Source: Billgrantia azerbaijanica
GTDB lineage: Bacteria > Pseudomonadota > Gammaproteobacteria > Pseudomonadales > Halomonadaceae
Direction of reading: 5' to 3'
Length of the DNA: 64,000 nt
NCBI GenBank assembly: GCA_004551485.1
Contig: SBLD01000002.1
Coordinates: 186,001 to 250,000, forward strand
The number at the start of each line of letters is the position of its first letter. Within the stretch, counting starts at the first letter, position 1. The notes beneath the pieces are model-generated. The model saw nothing but the letters and a program-made list of their open reading frames with translations, was not told where the DNA came from and did no database searches. A program made the position numbers and the translations under genes. Positions 37,568-46,333 of this stretch are shown here, piece by piece.

Positions 37568-37817
37568 GGCGTGTTGTTCCTTGTTTCGCTGCGCATGTGG
37601 CTATCTTTGAGGTCCGGTTAGGTGTTGTCAAATAATTTACGACGAGCGCGGCTCGTCTGATCCCGTGGTGTGTCCCGTGCTGTCGGTTCATGCGCCATTG
37701 ATATTGGGCTGGTGACGTGTATGGGGGAGGCGGTGGCGGCTGGCTTGGCATTCCCCGGGAGACGAGTTATGTTGAGCAAAGCATAACAAGTAATCCGCTT
37801 GACGAGAGGAGACGCGC
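37568..37817. promoter_or_regulatory. Divergent control region puuA-puuD
   Basis: A 250-nt AT-richer gap with no gene. It holds TTGTCAAATAA (about 37625-37635), an 11-mer also found upstream of the polyamine operon near 18980, and the inverted repeat GTTATG-N10-CATAAC (37766-37771 and 37782-37787) about 30 nt upstream of puuD. These are candidate sites for a PuuR-type or other repressor; the HTH-cupin gene at 51222 is a candidate regulator. Confidence 0.5.
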
Positions 37818-38597
37818 ATGGCGACCCGGCCCCTGGTGGGTGTGATTGCCTGTCGACGTGAGGTGGAGGGACACCCCGCCCACATGGTCACCGACAAGTA
37901 CCTGGCCGCGCTGCGCGAGTACGGCCTGGCCCCGGTGATCCTGCCGGTGTGGGAGGACGCCGTGGCCGGCGATCTGCCGGGCCATCTGGACGGCCTGCTG
38001 CTGACCGGCAGCTACACCAACGTGGCGCCGAGCCGCTACGGCGCCGCAACGGCGCCCGAGAACAGCCGTGACGACCTGCCGCGCGACGCTGCTGCGCTGG
38101 CCTGGATTCCGGCGGCGCTGGACCTGGGGTTGCCGCTACTGGGCATCTGCCGGGGCTTCCAGGAGATCAACGTGGCCTTCGGCGGCACTCTGCACCAGGC
38201 CGTGCAGCGGGTACCGGGCCTGCTGGACCACCGCGAGCCCGAGGGCGACCGCGAACGTCAGTACGCGCCCTCCCACGAGATCGGCATCGTGCCGGGGGGC
38301 CGGCTTGCCGCGCTGCATCCCGAGCCGCGTGCGTGGGTCAACTCGCTGCACCAGCAGGGCGTCGCCGAGCTGGGCCCGGGCCTGGTGGCCGAGGCCCATG
38401 CCCCGGACGGCCTGATCGAGGCGCTCTCGGTACGCGACGCGGCGGGTTTCGCCCTGGCCGTGCAGTGGCACCCCGAGTGGCGTCCCACCCGACATCCTCT
38501 CTACCACGCCCTCTTCGCCGGCTTTGCCGCCGCCTGCCGGGCGCGGCAGGCGGCGCGCGCCCCACAGCAGGGAGTCGTCCACCATGCAGACGCGTGA
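37818..38597 (+). CDS. puuD: Gamma-glutamyl-gamma-aminobutyrate hydrolase
   Basis: A 259-aa class-I-amidotransferase-fold hydrolase that frees GABA from gamma-glutamyl-GABA, the last Puu step. The catalytic nucleophile is C111 in LLGICRGFQE and the His/Glu pair is H218/E220 in VQWHPEW. GAGGAGA lies upstream of the ATG. It overlaps the spuC start by 14 nt, so the two are tightly coupled. Confidence 0.94.
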   Translation: MATRPLVGVIACRREVEGHPAHMVTDKYLAALREYGLAPVILPVWEDAVAGDLPGHLDGLLLTGSYTNVAPSRYGAATAPENSRDDLPRDAAALAWIPAALDLGLPLLGICRGFQEINVAFGGTLHQAVQRVPGLLDHREPEGDRERQYAPSHEIGIVPGGRLAALHPEPRAWVNSLHQQGVAELGPGLVAEAHAPDGLIEALSVRDAAGFALAVQWHPEWRPTRHPLYHALFAGFAAACRARQAARAPQQGVVHHADA

Positions 38598-39969
38598 CTA
38601 CCAGCGGCTCGACCGCGACCATCACCTCCACCCCTTCACCGACTTCAAGGCGCTGGGCGAGGAGGGCAGCCGCATCATCACCCACGCCGAGGGGGTCTAC
38701 ATCTTCGATTCCGAGGGCAACCGCATCCTCGACGGCATGGCGGGGCTGTGGTGCGTCAACCTGGGCTATGGCCGCGAGGAGCTGGTCGCGGCGGCCACGC
38801 AGCAGCTGCGCCGGCTGCCCTACTACAACAACTTCTTCAAGACCACCCATCCACCTGCGGTGGCGCTGGCCGAGCGGCTCTGCCGCCTGGCCCCCGATCA
38901 CCTCAACCATGCCTTCTTCACCGGCTCGGGCTCCGAGGCCAACGACACGGTGCTGCGCATGGTGCGCCGCTTCTGGGCGCTTCAGGGCAAGCCCGGGAAG
39001 CAGTGGGTCATCGCCCGGGAGAACGCCTACCACGGCTCCACCGTGGCCGGCATGAGCCTCGGTGGCATGGCACCGATGCACGCCCAGGGCGGCCCTCTGG
39101 TGCCGCACATCGCCCACGTGCGCCAGCCCTATTGGTTTGGGGAAGGGCGCGACCAAGAGCCCGAGGCCTTCGGCCGTGAGTGTGCCGCCGCCATCGAGGC
39201 GAAGATCCTGGCGCTGGGGGAGGAGAATGTCGCGGCCTTCATCGCCGAGCCGGTGCAGGGCGCCGGCGGCGCCATCATCCCGCCGGCGAGCTACTGGCCG
39301 GCGGTGAAGGCGGTACTGGCGAAGTACGATATCCTGCTGGTGGTGGACGAGGTGATCTGCGGCTTCGGCCGCCTGGGCGAGTGGTTCGGCAGCGTCCACT
39401 ACGACCTGCAACCCGACCTGATGCCCATCGCCAAGGGGCTCTCCTCGGGCTACCTGCCCATCGGCGGGGTGCTGGTGGGCGATCGGGTCGCCGAGACGCT
39501 GATCGAGGAGGGCGGCGAGTTCTTCCACGGTTTCACCTATTCCGGGCATCCGGCCTGTGCCGCCGTGGCGCTGAGTAATCTCGAACTGATGGAGGCCGAG
39601 GGCGTGGTCGAGCGGGTCCGTGACGATCTCGGCCCCTACCTGGCCCGCCGCTGGGCAGAGCTGGCCGATCACCCGCTGGTGGGGGAGGCACGCTCACTCG
39701 GGTTGGTGGGCGCTCTGGAGCTCGTCGACCCGGCCAGCGGCGAGCGCTTCCCCAAGGAGCTCGCCGTGGGCAACCGCTGCCGCGACCTCTGCTTCGCCTC
39801 CGGCCTGGTGATGCGCTCGGTGGGGGACACCATGATCATCTCCCCGCCGCTGGTGATCGCCCGTGCCGAGATCGACGAACTGATCGACAAGGCCCGCGCC
39901 GCCCTGGATGCGACCCAGGCGCAGTTGGCCGGGCTGACAGCCACCGTTCAAGAGGAGCCCCTTTCATGA
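38584..39969 (+). CDS. spuC: Putrescine-pyruvate aminotransferase (SpuC-type, class III)
   Basis: A 461-aa PLP-dependent omega-aminotransferase that converts putrescine to 4-aminobutanal with pyruvate as the usual acceptor. The PLP lysine is K284 (IAKGLSSGYLPIGG) and the cofactor Asp is D255 (VVDEVICGFGRLG). GSGSEANDT near 114-122 binds the phosphate. It lets the cell bypass glutamylation, so both putrescine routes sit in one operon. The start at MQTRDYQ lies inside the puuD end. Confidence 0.9.
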   Translation: MQTRDYQRLDRDHHLHPFTDFKALGEEGSRIITHAEGVYIFDSEGNRILDGMAGLWCVNLGYGREELVAAATQQLRRLPYYNNFFKTTHPPAVALAERLCRLAPDHLNHAFFTGSGSEANDTVLRMVRRFWALQGKPGKQWVIARENAYHGSTVAGMSLGGMAPMHAQGGPLVPHIAHVRQPYWFGEGRDQEPEAFGRECAAAIEAKILALGEENVAAFIAEPVQGAGGAIIPPASYWPAVKAVLAKYDILLVVDEVICGFGRLGEWFGSVHYDLQPDLMPIAKGLSSGYLPIGGVLVGDRVAETLIEEGGEFFHGFTYSGHPACAAVALSNLELMEAEGVVERVRDDLGPYLARRWAELADHPLVGEARSLGLVGALELVDPASGERFPKELAVGNRCRDLCFASGLVMRSVGDTMIISPPLVIARAEIDELIDKARAALDATQAQLAGLTATVQEEPLS

Positions 39970-41459
39970 GCCGTCCCCAGACCCTGGCCGACTGGCAGGC
40001 GCTGGCCGCGTCCCTGACCGTCGAGAGCCGCGCCTTCGTCGATGACGCCTTCGTCGACGCCGCCAGCGGCGAGACCTTCGCCACCGTCAACCCGGCCACC
40101 GGTGAGACGCTCGCTGAGGTGGCGAGCTGCGACGCCACCGACGCCGAGGTCGCCGTGGCGCATGCCAAGACGGCTTTCGCGGGCGGCGCCTGGTCGCGCC
40201 TGGCGCCCGGCCGGCGCAAGAAGGTGCTGCTGCGCCTCGCCGACCTGATGGAGGCCAACAAGGCCGAGCTGGCCCTGCTCGACACCCTGGACATGGGCAA
40301 GCCGATCGCCAGCTCGCTCGGCGACATGGCCGGCGCCATCGCCTGCTTCCGCTACCAGGCGGAGTGCATCGACAAGCTCTACGGCGAGGTGGCGCCCACC
40401 GGCGAGGAGACGCTCGCCCTGGTGCTGCGCGAGCCGCTGGGCGTGGTGGCCTCCATCGTGCCCTGGAACTTTCCGCTGATGATGACCGCCTGGAAGGTGG
40501 CCCCGGCGCTTGCCGCCGGCAACAGCGTGATCCTCAAGCCCTCGGAGAAGTCGCCGCTCTCTGCGCTTCGCCTCGCCCAGTTGGCGAAGGAGGCGGGCCT
40601 GCCGCGCGGCGTCTTCCAGGTGCTGCCGGGCTATGGGCATACCGTGGGGAAGGCGCTGGCGCTCTCCATGGCGGTCGACTGCCTGGCCTTCACCGGTTCC
40701 ACCGCGGTGGGCAAGCAGCTGATGCAGGACGCCGGGGCGTCCAACCTCAAGCGGGTCTACCTGGAGTGCGGCGGCAAGAGCCCCAATATCGTCTTTGCCG
40801 ACTGCAAGGACCTCGACAGGGTGGCTCGCCACGCCGCCGAGGCGATCTTCCACAACCAGGGCGAGGTGTGCATCGCCGGCTCCCGCCTGCTGGTGGAGAA
40901 CTCGATCCGCGAGGCCTTCATCGACAAGGTGGTCGAGGCGGCCGCCACCATGCAGCCCGGCAACCCTCTGGACCCGGAGAGCTTCATGGGGGCGATCGTG
41001 GATGACACCCAACATGCCCGAATTCTCGACTATATCCGCAAGGGCGTGGAGGAGGGCGCCACCCTGCGCACCGGAGGGCAGGCGCTGGAGGGCCCGGGCC
41101 TGTTCATCCCGCCCACGGTGTTCGACGGCGTGACCGCCGAGATGGCCATCGGCCGCGAGGAGATATTCGGCCCGGTGCTCGCCGTGTTCGGCTTCGACAG
41201 CGAGGCGGAGGCCGTGGCCCTCGCCAACGACAGCCACTACGGCCTGGCCGCCGGGCTGTGGAGCCAGGACATCGACCGCATCATGCGCGTCACCCGGCGG
41301 CTGCAGTCGGGCCAGGTGTTCGTCAACAACTGGGCGGGCGGCGACCAGACCATGCCCTTCGGCGGGGTCAAGCAGTCGGGCAACGGCCGTGACAAGTCCC
41401 ACCACTCCCTGGAGGAGTACTCGGCGCTCAAGAGCGTGTGGATGTCGCTGGCCCCCTGA
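39966..41459 (+). CDS. puuC: Gamma-glutamyl-gamma-aminobutyraldehyde dehydrogenase
   Basis: A 497-aa NAD(P)-dependent aldehyde dehydrogenase that oxidises glutamyl-aminobutyraldehyde (and probably 4-aminobutanal) to the acid. Catalytic E267 (VYLECGGKSPNI) and C302 (NQGEVCIAGSR) are present, with the cofactor segment GSTAVGKQL. It overlaps the spuC stop by 4 nt (ATGA) and is the last gene of puuD-spuC-puuC. Confidence 0.92.
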   Translation: MSRPQTLADWQALAASLTVESRAFVDDAFVDAASGETFATVNPATGETLAEVASCDATDAEVAVAHAKTAFAGGAWSRLAPGRRKKVLLRLADLMEANKAELALLDTLDMGKPIASSLGDMAGAIACFRYQAECIDKLYGEVAPTGEETLALVLREPLGVVASIVPWNFPLMMTAWKVAPALAAGNSVILKPSEKSPLSALRLAQLAKEAGLPRGVFQVLPGYGHTVGKALALSMAVDCLAFTGSTAVGKQLMQDAGASNLKRVYLECGGKSPNIVFADCKDLDRVARHAAEAIFHNQGEVCIAGSRLLVENSIREAFIDKVVEAAATMQPGNPLDPESFMGAIVDDTQHARILDYIRKGVEEGATLRTGGQALEGPGLFIPPTVFDGVTAEMAIGREEIFGPVLAVFGFDSEAEAVALANDSHYGLAAGLWSQDIDRIMRVTRRLQSGQVFVNNWAGGDQTMPFGGVKQSGNGRDKSHHSLEEYSALKSVWMSLAP

Positions 41460-41508
41460 GGGAGCCGCGATGCCCGGCATGCGAGGGTCGGACCTGTCAC
41501 AGGGGGCG

Positions 41509-41535
41509 AAGGCCGGCGCCAGGGGGGCCGGCCTT
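41509..41535. terminator. Terminator between puuC and the glycine-rich gene
   Basis: AAGGCCGGC (41509-41517) pairs with GCCGGCCTT (41527-41535). It lies between convergent stop codons and can serve both strands; the T-run is only TT. Confidence 0.55.
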
Positions 41536-41550
41536 CCAGGGTAAGGGGCG

Positions 41551-42036
41551 TCAGCGGGGACCGCCGCCTCCGGCGCCACCGCCACCTCCTGCACCACTGC
41601 CACCGGCGCCTTCGCCCATGCCACCACCGCCGGCATGGCCGGTGGCTCCGGCATCGACACCGACACCGACTCCCGTCGTGCCCGCCCCGCCGCGGGTATC
41701 GACGGTCGCGTCGACGCCGATGCTGATCGCGGCGTCGCGGGCCGCGGTGCTGCGTCCCTCGCTGGCCGTGTCGCTGATCGCCTCGCCGTCCACACCGCCG
41801 TTGGCCACCGCCTCCTGGGCGGTGTCCAGGCCGAAGGTGGCAGACTCGGGCATGTCACCGGTCTCGATGTCGTCCCGATGGTCTTGCAGGGTTTCCAGGG
41901 ACCGATTGGTGGCGTCGGGTTCGCTCTCTTCCACCACCACCTCGCCGTTCTCCACCAGCTCGCTCTCCTGGGCGATGGCTGCCAGGGGCAGCAGGCCCAG
42001 CACCAGGGCGCTGGCGAACAGGTGTCGGGTAGCCAT
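41551..42036 (-). CDS. Secreted glycine-rich protein of unknown function
   Basis: A 161-aa protein that I do not recognise. Residues 1-21 (MATRHLFASALVLGLLPLAAIA, with cleavage near AIA-QE) form a signal peptide. The mature N-terminal half is acidic (ELVENGEVVVEESEPD), and the C-terminal about 45 residues are almost only Gly, Ala and Ser with a few Val/Thr/Asp. It has no Cys. AAGGAGGAGA before the ATG gives strong translation. The base pattern of the tail is low-complexity but keeps frame and codon usage, so it is probably expressed. Possible roles are surface or matrix protein; no function is claimed. Confidence 0.6.
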   Translation of the reverse strand: MATRHLFASALVLGLLPLAAIAQESELVENGEVVVEESEPDATNRSLETLQDHRDDIETGDMPESATFGLDTAQEAVANGGVDGEAISDTASEGRSTAARDAAISIGVDATVDTRGGAGTTGVGVGVDAGATGHAGGGGMGEGAGGSGAGGGGGAGGGGPR

Positions 42037-42296
42037 CTCGTCTCCTCCTTGGGATTCGCCGACGTCGCTCGAACGGGAACGACGCACGGCCCTGCGGAAG
42101 CGGCCTCTTGTCGGCTCGGGCCCTGCTGGAAGGATGACCCAGCCACCGGGGTCTGACAAACTGTCGCCGTATTGCGACGATCCAGTGCTGGGCTGCTGCA
42201 GGGTGATGCAGTGGATATTGCCGCCGCCGGCCAGTGATTGCCGCTCGATTGGTGCGAGTCGGCCGGCATGTCCCGGCGTGGCCGATCGGCTTCCCG

Positions 42297-42539
42297 CTAC
42301 GTCGGCGTCTCGGTCAGGCGCTGGGCCAGCTGGGCCACGGCGCGGCGGGCCAGGGGCGTCAGGTCGCTGTCCTCCTGCGCCAGCTGGGCGACCACCCGGC
42401 GTTTCATCGGCCGGGCCCAGAATTTCTCCAGGTGGGTGCGGATCGCTGCCACGGCGCTCGTCGCCTCCCGGCCATGGCTCAGGTTGGCGGCGATCTGGTT
42501 GACCATGCGCACCAGCTGCGCGTCTTGATCCTGTGACAT
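42297..42539 (-). CDS. fdsD: NAD-dependent formate dehydrogenase, delta subunit
   Basis: An 80-aa small cytosolic protein needed for active FdsGBA in other bacteria, where it helps assembly or cofactor maturation together with FdhD. It has the typical LVRMVNQIAANLSHG start and the FWARPMKRRVVAQL segment. It follows fdhD by 10 nt at the end of the operon, the usual fdsGBA-fdhD-fdsD order. Confidence 0.88.
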   Translation of the reverse strand: MSQDQDAQLVRMVNQIAANLSHGREATSAVAAIRTHLEKFWARPMKRRVVAQLAQEDSDLTPLARRAVAQLAQRLTETPT

Positions 42540-42549
42540 CCTCGATTCC

Positions 42550-43428
42550 TCAAGCCTGCGCCCGGGCCGCCAGGGGCGCGGCGTCGGGGCGATGATAGAT
42601 GACATGGCGCCCCGGGCGGGCGAAGCCGACCAGCAGCAGCTCGGCCGCTTGGGCCTGCTGCACCGCCAGGGCGGTGGCCGCCGAGACGGCCACCAGGGCG
42701 CCGATCCCGGCGCAGGCGCTCTTGTGCACCATCTCGTGGCTGGCGCGGCTGGAGACCAGTGCGAAGCCCTCGTCGTCGGGCCCGCCGCGGCGGGCCAGGG
42801 CGCCGATCAGCTTGTCCAGGGCGTTGTGCCGGCCCACGTCTTCGCGCACCAGTTGGATGCGCCCGACGCTATCGCACCAGGCGGCACCGTGGGCGGCCCC
42901 GGTGACCGCCTGCAGCGCCTGGTGGTCGGCCAGCGCCGCCAGGGCGCGCTGGATGGCGGCATCGCCCAGCAGGGGGGCCGCCACCCGGGGAATGGGGCGG
43001 ATCGCCTGCTTCAGGGCCTCGGTGCCGCACAGCCCGCAGCCGGTGCGGCCGGCGAGGCTGCGCCGCCGCTGCTTGAGCCCGGCCAGGCGCCGGGCGCTCA
43101 CCGTCAGGTGCACGGCCAGTCCCTGCGGCTCTTCGCGAACCTCCAGGTCGTAGCATTCATGGTGATGGGCGAGGATCCCCTCGGAGAGGCTGAAGCCCAG
43201 GGCGAAGTCCTCGAGATCCTCCGGCGTGGCCATCATCACCGCATGGGAGATGCCGTTGTAGACCAGCGCCACCGGCACCTCGAGGGCCAGGGCATCCTCG
43301 AGCGTCTCGGCGTACCAGCCCGTGGGCCCGCGGCGCACGTCCACGGGATGGCGGACCAGCGCCGGGCCGTCCTCCCGTCGCCACTTGCCGAGCGGCTCGC
43401 CTGCCGTCACCGCCTTGCCATCGCTCAT
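42550..43428 (-). CDS. fdhD: Formate dehydrogenase sulfurtransferase/accessory protein FdhD (FdsC)
   Basis: A 292-aa accessory protein that binds bis-MGD and passes sulfur from a desulfurase to the molybdenum cofactor of formate dehydrogenase. The conserved CxxC is C131/C134 (TGCGLCGTE), and YNGISHAVMMATP and the VREDVGRHNALDKLIG segment are typical. It starts within the fdsA stop (ATGA overlap). Confidence 0.94.
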   Translation of the reverse strand: MSDGKAVTAGEPLGKWRREDGPALVRHPVDVRRGPTGWYAETLEDALALEVPVALVYNGISHAVMMATPEDLEDFALGFSLSEGILAHHHECYDLEVREEPQGLAVHLTVSARRLAGLKQRRRSLAGRTGCGLCGTEALKQAIRPIPRVAAPLLGDAAIQRALAALADHQALQAVTGAAHGAAWCDSVGRIQLVREDVGRHNALDKLIGALARRGGPDDEGFALVSSRASHEMVHKSACAGIGALVAVSAATALAVQQAQAAELLLVGFARPGRHVIYHRPDAAPLAARAQA

Positions 43429-46331
43429 GGCGTTGCCTCCCGCTGGGGCATCGTGGCGTCCCGGGCCGTGGCCAGGTACTCGCGCTGCCGGCGATCGAAG
43501 TCGTCGAAGCGCCGCTGCCACTCGGAGGGCTGGCTGACCTTCTCCACCTGTACCGCGGTGACCTTGTACTCGGGACAGTTGGTGGCCCAGTCGGAGCTGT
43601 CGGTGGTGATCACGTTGGCGCCGCTGCCGGGGTGGTGGAAGGTGGTGTAGACCACCCCCGGCTGCATGCGCTCGCTGAGCCGCGCCCGCAGCACCGTCTG
43701 GCCGGCGCGGCTGGTGATGCCCAGCCAGTCGCCGTCGCGGATGCCGCGCACCTCGGCGTCGGAGGGATGCAGCTCCAGCACGTCCTCGGCGTGCCACACC
43801 TGGTTGTCGGTGCGTCGGGTCTGGGCCCCCACGTTGTACTGGGAGAGGATGCGCCCGGTGGTCAGCAGCAGCGGGAAGCGGCGGCTGGCGCGCTCCTCGG
43901 TGGCCACGTACTCGGTGATGGCGAAGCGGCCGCGGCCGATGGGGAAGTCGATCTCGTGCAGGGTTGGCGTGCCGTCCGGGTGTTCGGCGTTGCAGGGCCA
44001 CTGTAGGCTGCCGCGTGCCTCGAGCTTGGCGTAGCTGACTCCGGCGAAGGTGGGGGTGAGCCGAGCGATCTCGTCCATGATCTCGGACGGATGGCCGTAG
44101 TCCATGGGGTAGCCCAGGGCCCGGGCCAGCTCCTGGGTAACCTCCCAGTCGGCCTTGCCGGCCAGCGGCGGCATGACCTTGCGCACCCGGTTGATGCGCC
44201 GCTCGGCGTTGGTGAAGGTGCCGTCCTTCTCCAGGAAGCTCGAGCCCGGCAGCAGCACGTGAGCGTACTTGGCGGTCTCGTTGAGGAAGATGTCCTGGAC
44301 GATCAGGCACTCCAGCGAGGTGAGCGCCGACTCGACGTGCTGGGTGTTGGGGTCGGACTGGACGATGTCCTCGCCCTGCACGTAGAGCGCCTTGAAGCTG
44401 CCCTCGATGGCGGCGTCGAACATGTTGGGGATGCGCAACCCCGGCTCGTCGTCCAGGGGCACGCCCCAAGCGGCCTCGAAGCGCCCGCGGGCCGCGGCAT
44501 CGGCGACGTGCTGGTAGCCCGGCAGCTCGTGGGGGAAGGAGCCCATGTCGCAGGAGCCCTGGACGTTGTTCTGGCCGCGCAGCGGGTTCACGCCCACGCC
44601 CTCGCGGCCGATGTTGCCGGTGGCCAGCGCCAGGTTGGCGATGCCCATCACCATGGTCGAGCCCTGGCTGTGCTCGGTGACCCCGAGGCCGTAGTAGATG
44701 GCGCCGTTGCCGGCGGTGGCGTAGGTACGCGCGGCGCGACGCACGGCTGCGGCCGGCACGCCGGTGATCGCCTCGCTCTGTTCCGGCGCATGGCGCGGAT
44801 CCGCGATGAACTCCCGCCAGGCCCGGTAGGCCTCGGTGTCGCAGCGGGTCGCGATGAAGTCGTGGTCCTCGAGGCCCTCGGCCACCACCACATGGGCAAG
44901 CGCATTGATCAGCGCCACGTTGGTGCCCGGGCGCAGCGGCAGGTGCTGGGCGTCGGCCAGGTGCGGGGTCTTGAGCAGGTCGATGCGCCGCGGGTCGGCG
45001 ACGATCAGCGAGGCGCCCTGGCGCAGCCGCTTGCGCATCAGCGAGCCGAACACCGGGTGGGCGTCGGTGGGGTTGGCGCCGATGACGATGATGGCGTCGG
45101 CCTGCATCACCGAGTCGAAGGTCTGGGTACCGGCGGACTCGCCGAGAGTGGTCTTGAGCCCGTAGCCGGTGGGCGAGTGGCAGACCCGCGCGCAGGTGTC
45201 GGTGTTGTTGTTGCCGAAGGCCGCGCGCACCAGCTTCTGCACCAGGTAGGTCTCCTCGTTGGTACAGCGCGAGGAGGTGATGGCGCCGATGCTCTCGCGG
45301 CCGTGCGCGGCCTGGATCGCCTGGAGGCGCTCGGCGGCGAAGGCGATGGCCTCCTCCCAGCTCACCTCGCGCCAGGGCTGGTCGATGGCCTCGCGGATCA
45401 TCGGTTGCTTGATGCGGTCCGGGTGGGTGGCATAGCCAAAGGCGAAGCGGCCCTTGACGCAGGAGTGGCCGTGGTTGGCGTCGCCGCCCTTCCAGGGGAC
45501 CATGCGCACCAGCTGGTTGCCCTTCATCTGCGCCTCGAAGGAGCAGCCCACGCCGCAGTAGGCGCAGGTGGTGATCACGCTGTGCTCGGGCTGGCCGGCG
45601 TCGATGACGCTCTTCTCCATCAGCGTCGCGGTGGGGCAGGCCTGGACGCAGGCGCCGCAGGAGACGCAGTCGGAGTCCATGAAGGCCTCCGCTTGTCCCG
45701 CCGCGACCTTCGAGTCGAACCCTCTGCCGTCGAGGGTCAGCGCGAAGGTGCCCTGGACCTCCTCGCAGGCGCGCACGCAGCGCGAGCAGACGATGCACTT
45801 GCTGGGGTCGAAGCTGAAGTAGGGGTTGGAGTCGTCCTTTTCCGCGGCCAGGTGGTTCTCGCCCTCGAAGCCGTAGCGCACCTCGCGCAGCCCCGCCGCG
45901 CCGGCCATGTCCTGCAGCTCGCAGTCGCCGTTGGCCGGACAGGTCAGGCAGTCCAGCGGGTGGTCCGAGATGTAGAGTTCCATGACGTTGCGGCGTAGCC
46001 GGGCCAGGCGCTCGTTCTGGGTGGTGACCTTCATGCCCTCGGCCACCGGCGTGGTGCAGGCGGCGGGATAGCCGCGCTTGCCGTCCACCTGTACGGCGCA
46101 CAGCCGGCAGGAGCCGAAGGCCTCCAGGCTGTCGGTGGCGCACAGCTTGGGAATCTGGATGCCGGCCTGGCCGGCGGCGCGCAGCACCGAGGTGCCCTCG
46201 GGCACGCTGATCGTTACGCCGTCGATCTCGAGGCGCACCGGAGCGCCGTCGGCGGCCGGGATGGGAGGCGGCGTGCCCAGGTCCTGGGAAAGCTCCCGGG
46301 CATGCTGTCGGGGGTCGAAATGCTGGATCAT
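43425..46331 (-). CDS. fdsA: NAD-dependent formate dehydrogenase, alpha (molybdenum) subunit
   Basis: A 968-aa subunit that oxidises formate to CO2. In order it has an N-terminal [2Fe-2S] ferredoxin domain (C64, C75, C78, C92), a His/Cys cluster region (H124, C128, C131, C137), two [4Fe-4S] motifs (C179-C189 and C222-C232), a further [4Fe-4S] motif (CAYCGVGC, 256-263) and the bis-MGD domain. The molybdenum ligand is Cys (C384 in ARVCHSPTGY), not selenocysteine. It starts 2 nt after the fdsB stop, with GGAGA at 7 nt. Confidence 0.96.
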   Translation of the reverse strand: MIQHFDPRQHARELSQDLGTPPPIPAADGAPVRLEIDGVTISVPEGTSVLRAAGQAGIQIPKLCATDSLEAFGSCRLCAVQVDGKRGYPAACTTPVAEGMKVTTQNERLARLRRNVMELYISDHPLDCLTCPANGDCELQDMAGAAGLREVRYGFEGENHLAAEKDDSNPYFSFDPSKCIVCSRCVRACEEVQGTFALTLDGRGFDSKVAAGQAEAFMDSDCVSCGACVQACPTATLMEKSVIDAGQPEHSVITTCAYCGVGCSFEAQMKGNQLVRMVPWKGGDANHGHSCVKGRFAFGYATHPDRIKQPMIREAIDQPWREVSWEEAIAFAAERLQAIQAAHGRESIGAITSSRCTNEETYLVQKLVRAAFGNNNTDTCARVCHSPTGYGLKTTLGESAGTQTFDSVMQADAIIVIGANPTDAHPVFGSLMRKRLRQGASLIVADPRRIDLLKTPHLADAQHLPLRPGTNVALINALAHVVVAEGLEDHDFIATRCDTEAYRAWREFIADPRHAPEQSEAITGVPAAAVRRAARTYATAGNGAIYYGLGVTEHSQGSTMVMGIANLALATGNIGREGVGVNPLRGQNNVQGSCDMGSFPHELPGYQHVADAAARGRFEAAWGVPLDDEPGLRIPNMFDAAIEGSFKALYVQGEDIVQSDPNTQHVESALTSLECLIVQDIFLNETAKYAHVLLPGSSFLEKDGTFTNAERRINRVRKVMPPLAGKADWEVTQELARALGYPMDYGHPSEIMDEIARLTPTFAGVSYAKLEARGSLQWPCNAEHPDGTPTLHEIDFPIGRGRFAITEYVATEERASRRFPLLLTTGRILSQYNVGAQTRRTDNQVWHAEDVLELHPSDAEVRGIRDGDWLGITSRAGQTVLRARLSERMQPGVVYTTFHHPGSGANVITTDSSDWATNCPEYKVTAVQVEKVSQPSEWQRRFDDFDRRQREYLATARDATMPQREATP

Positions 46332-46333
46332 GG

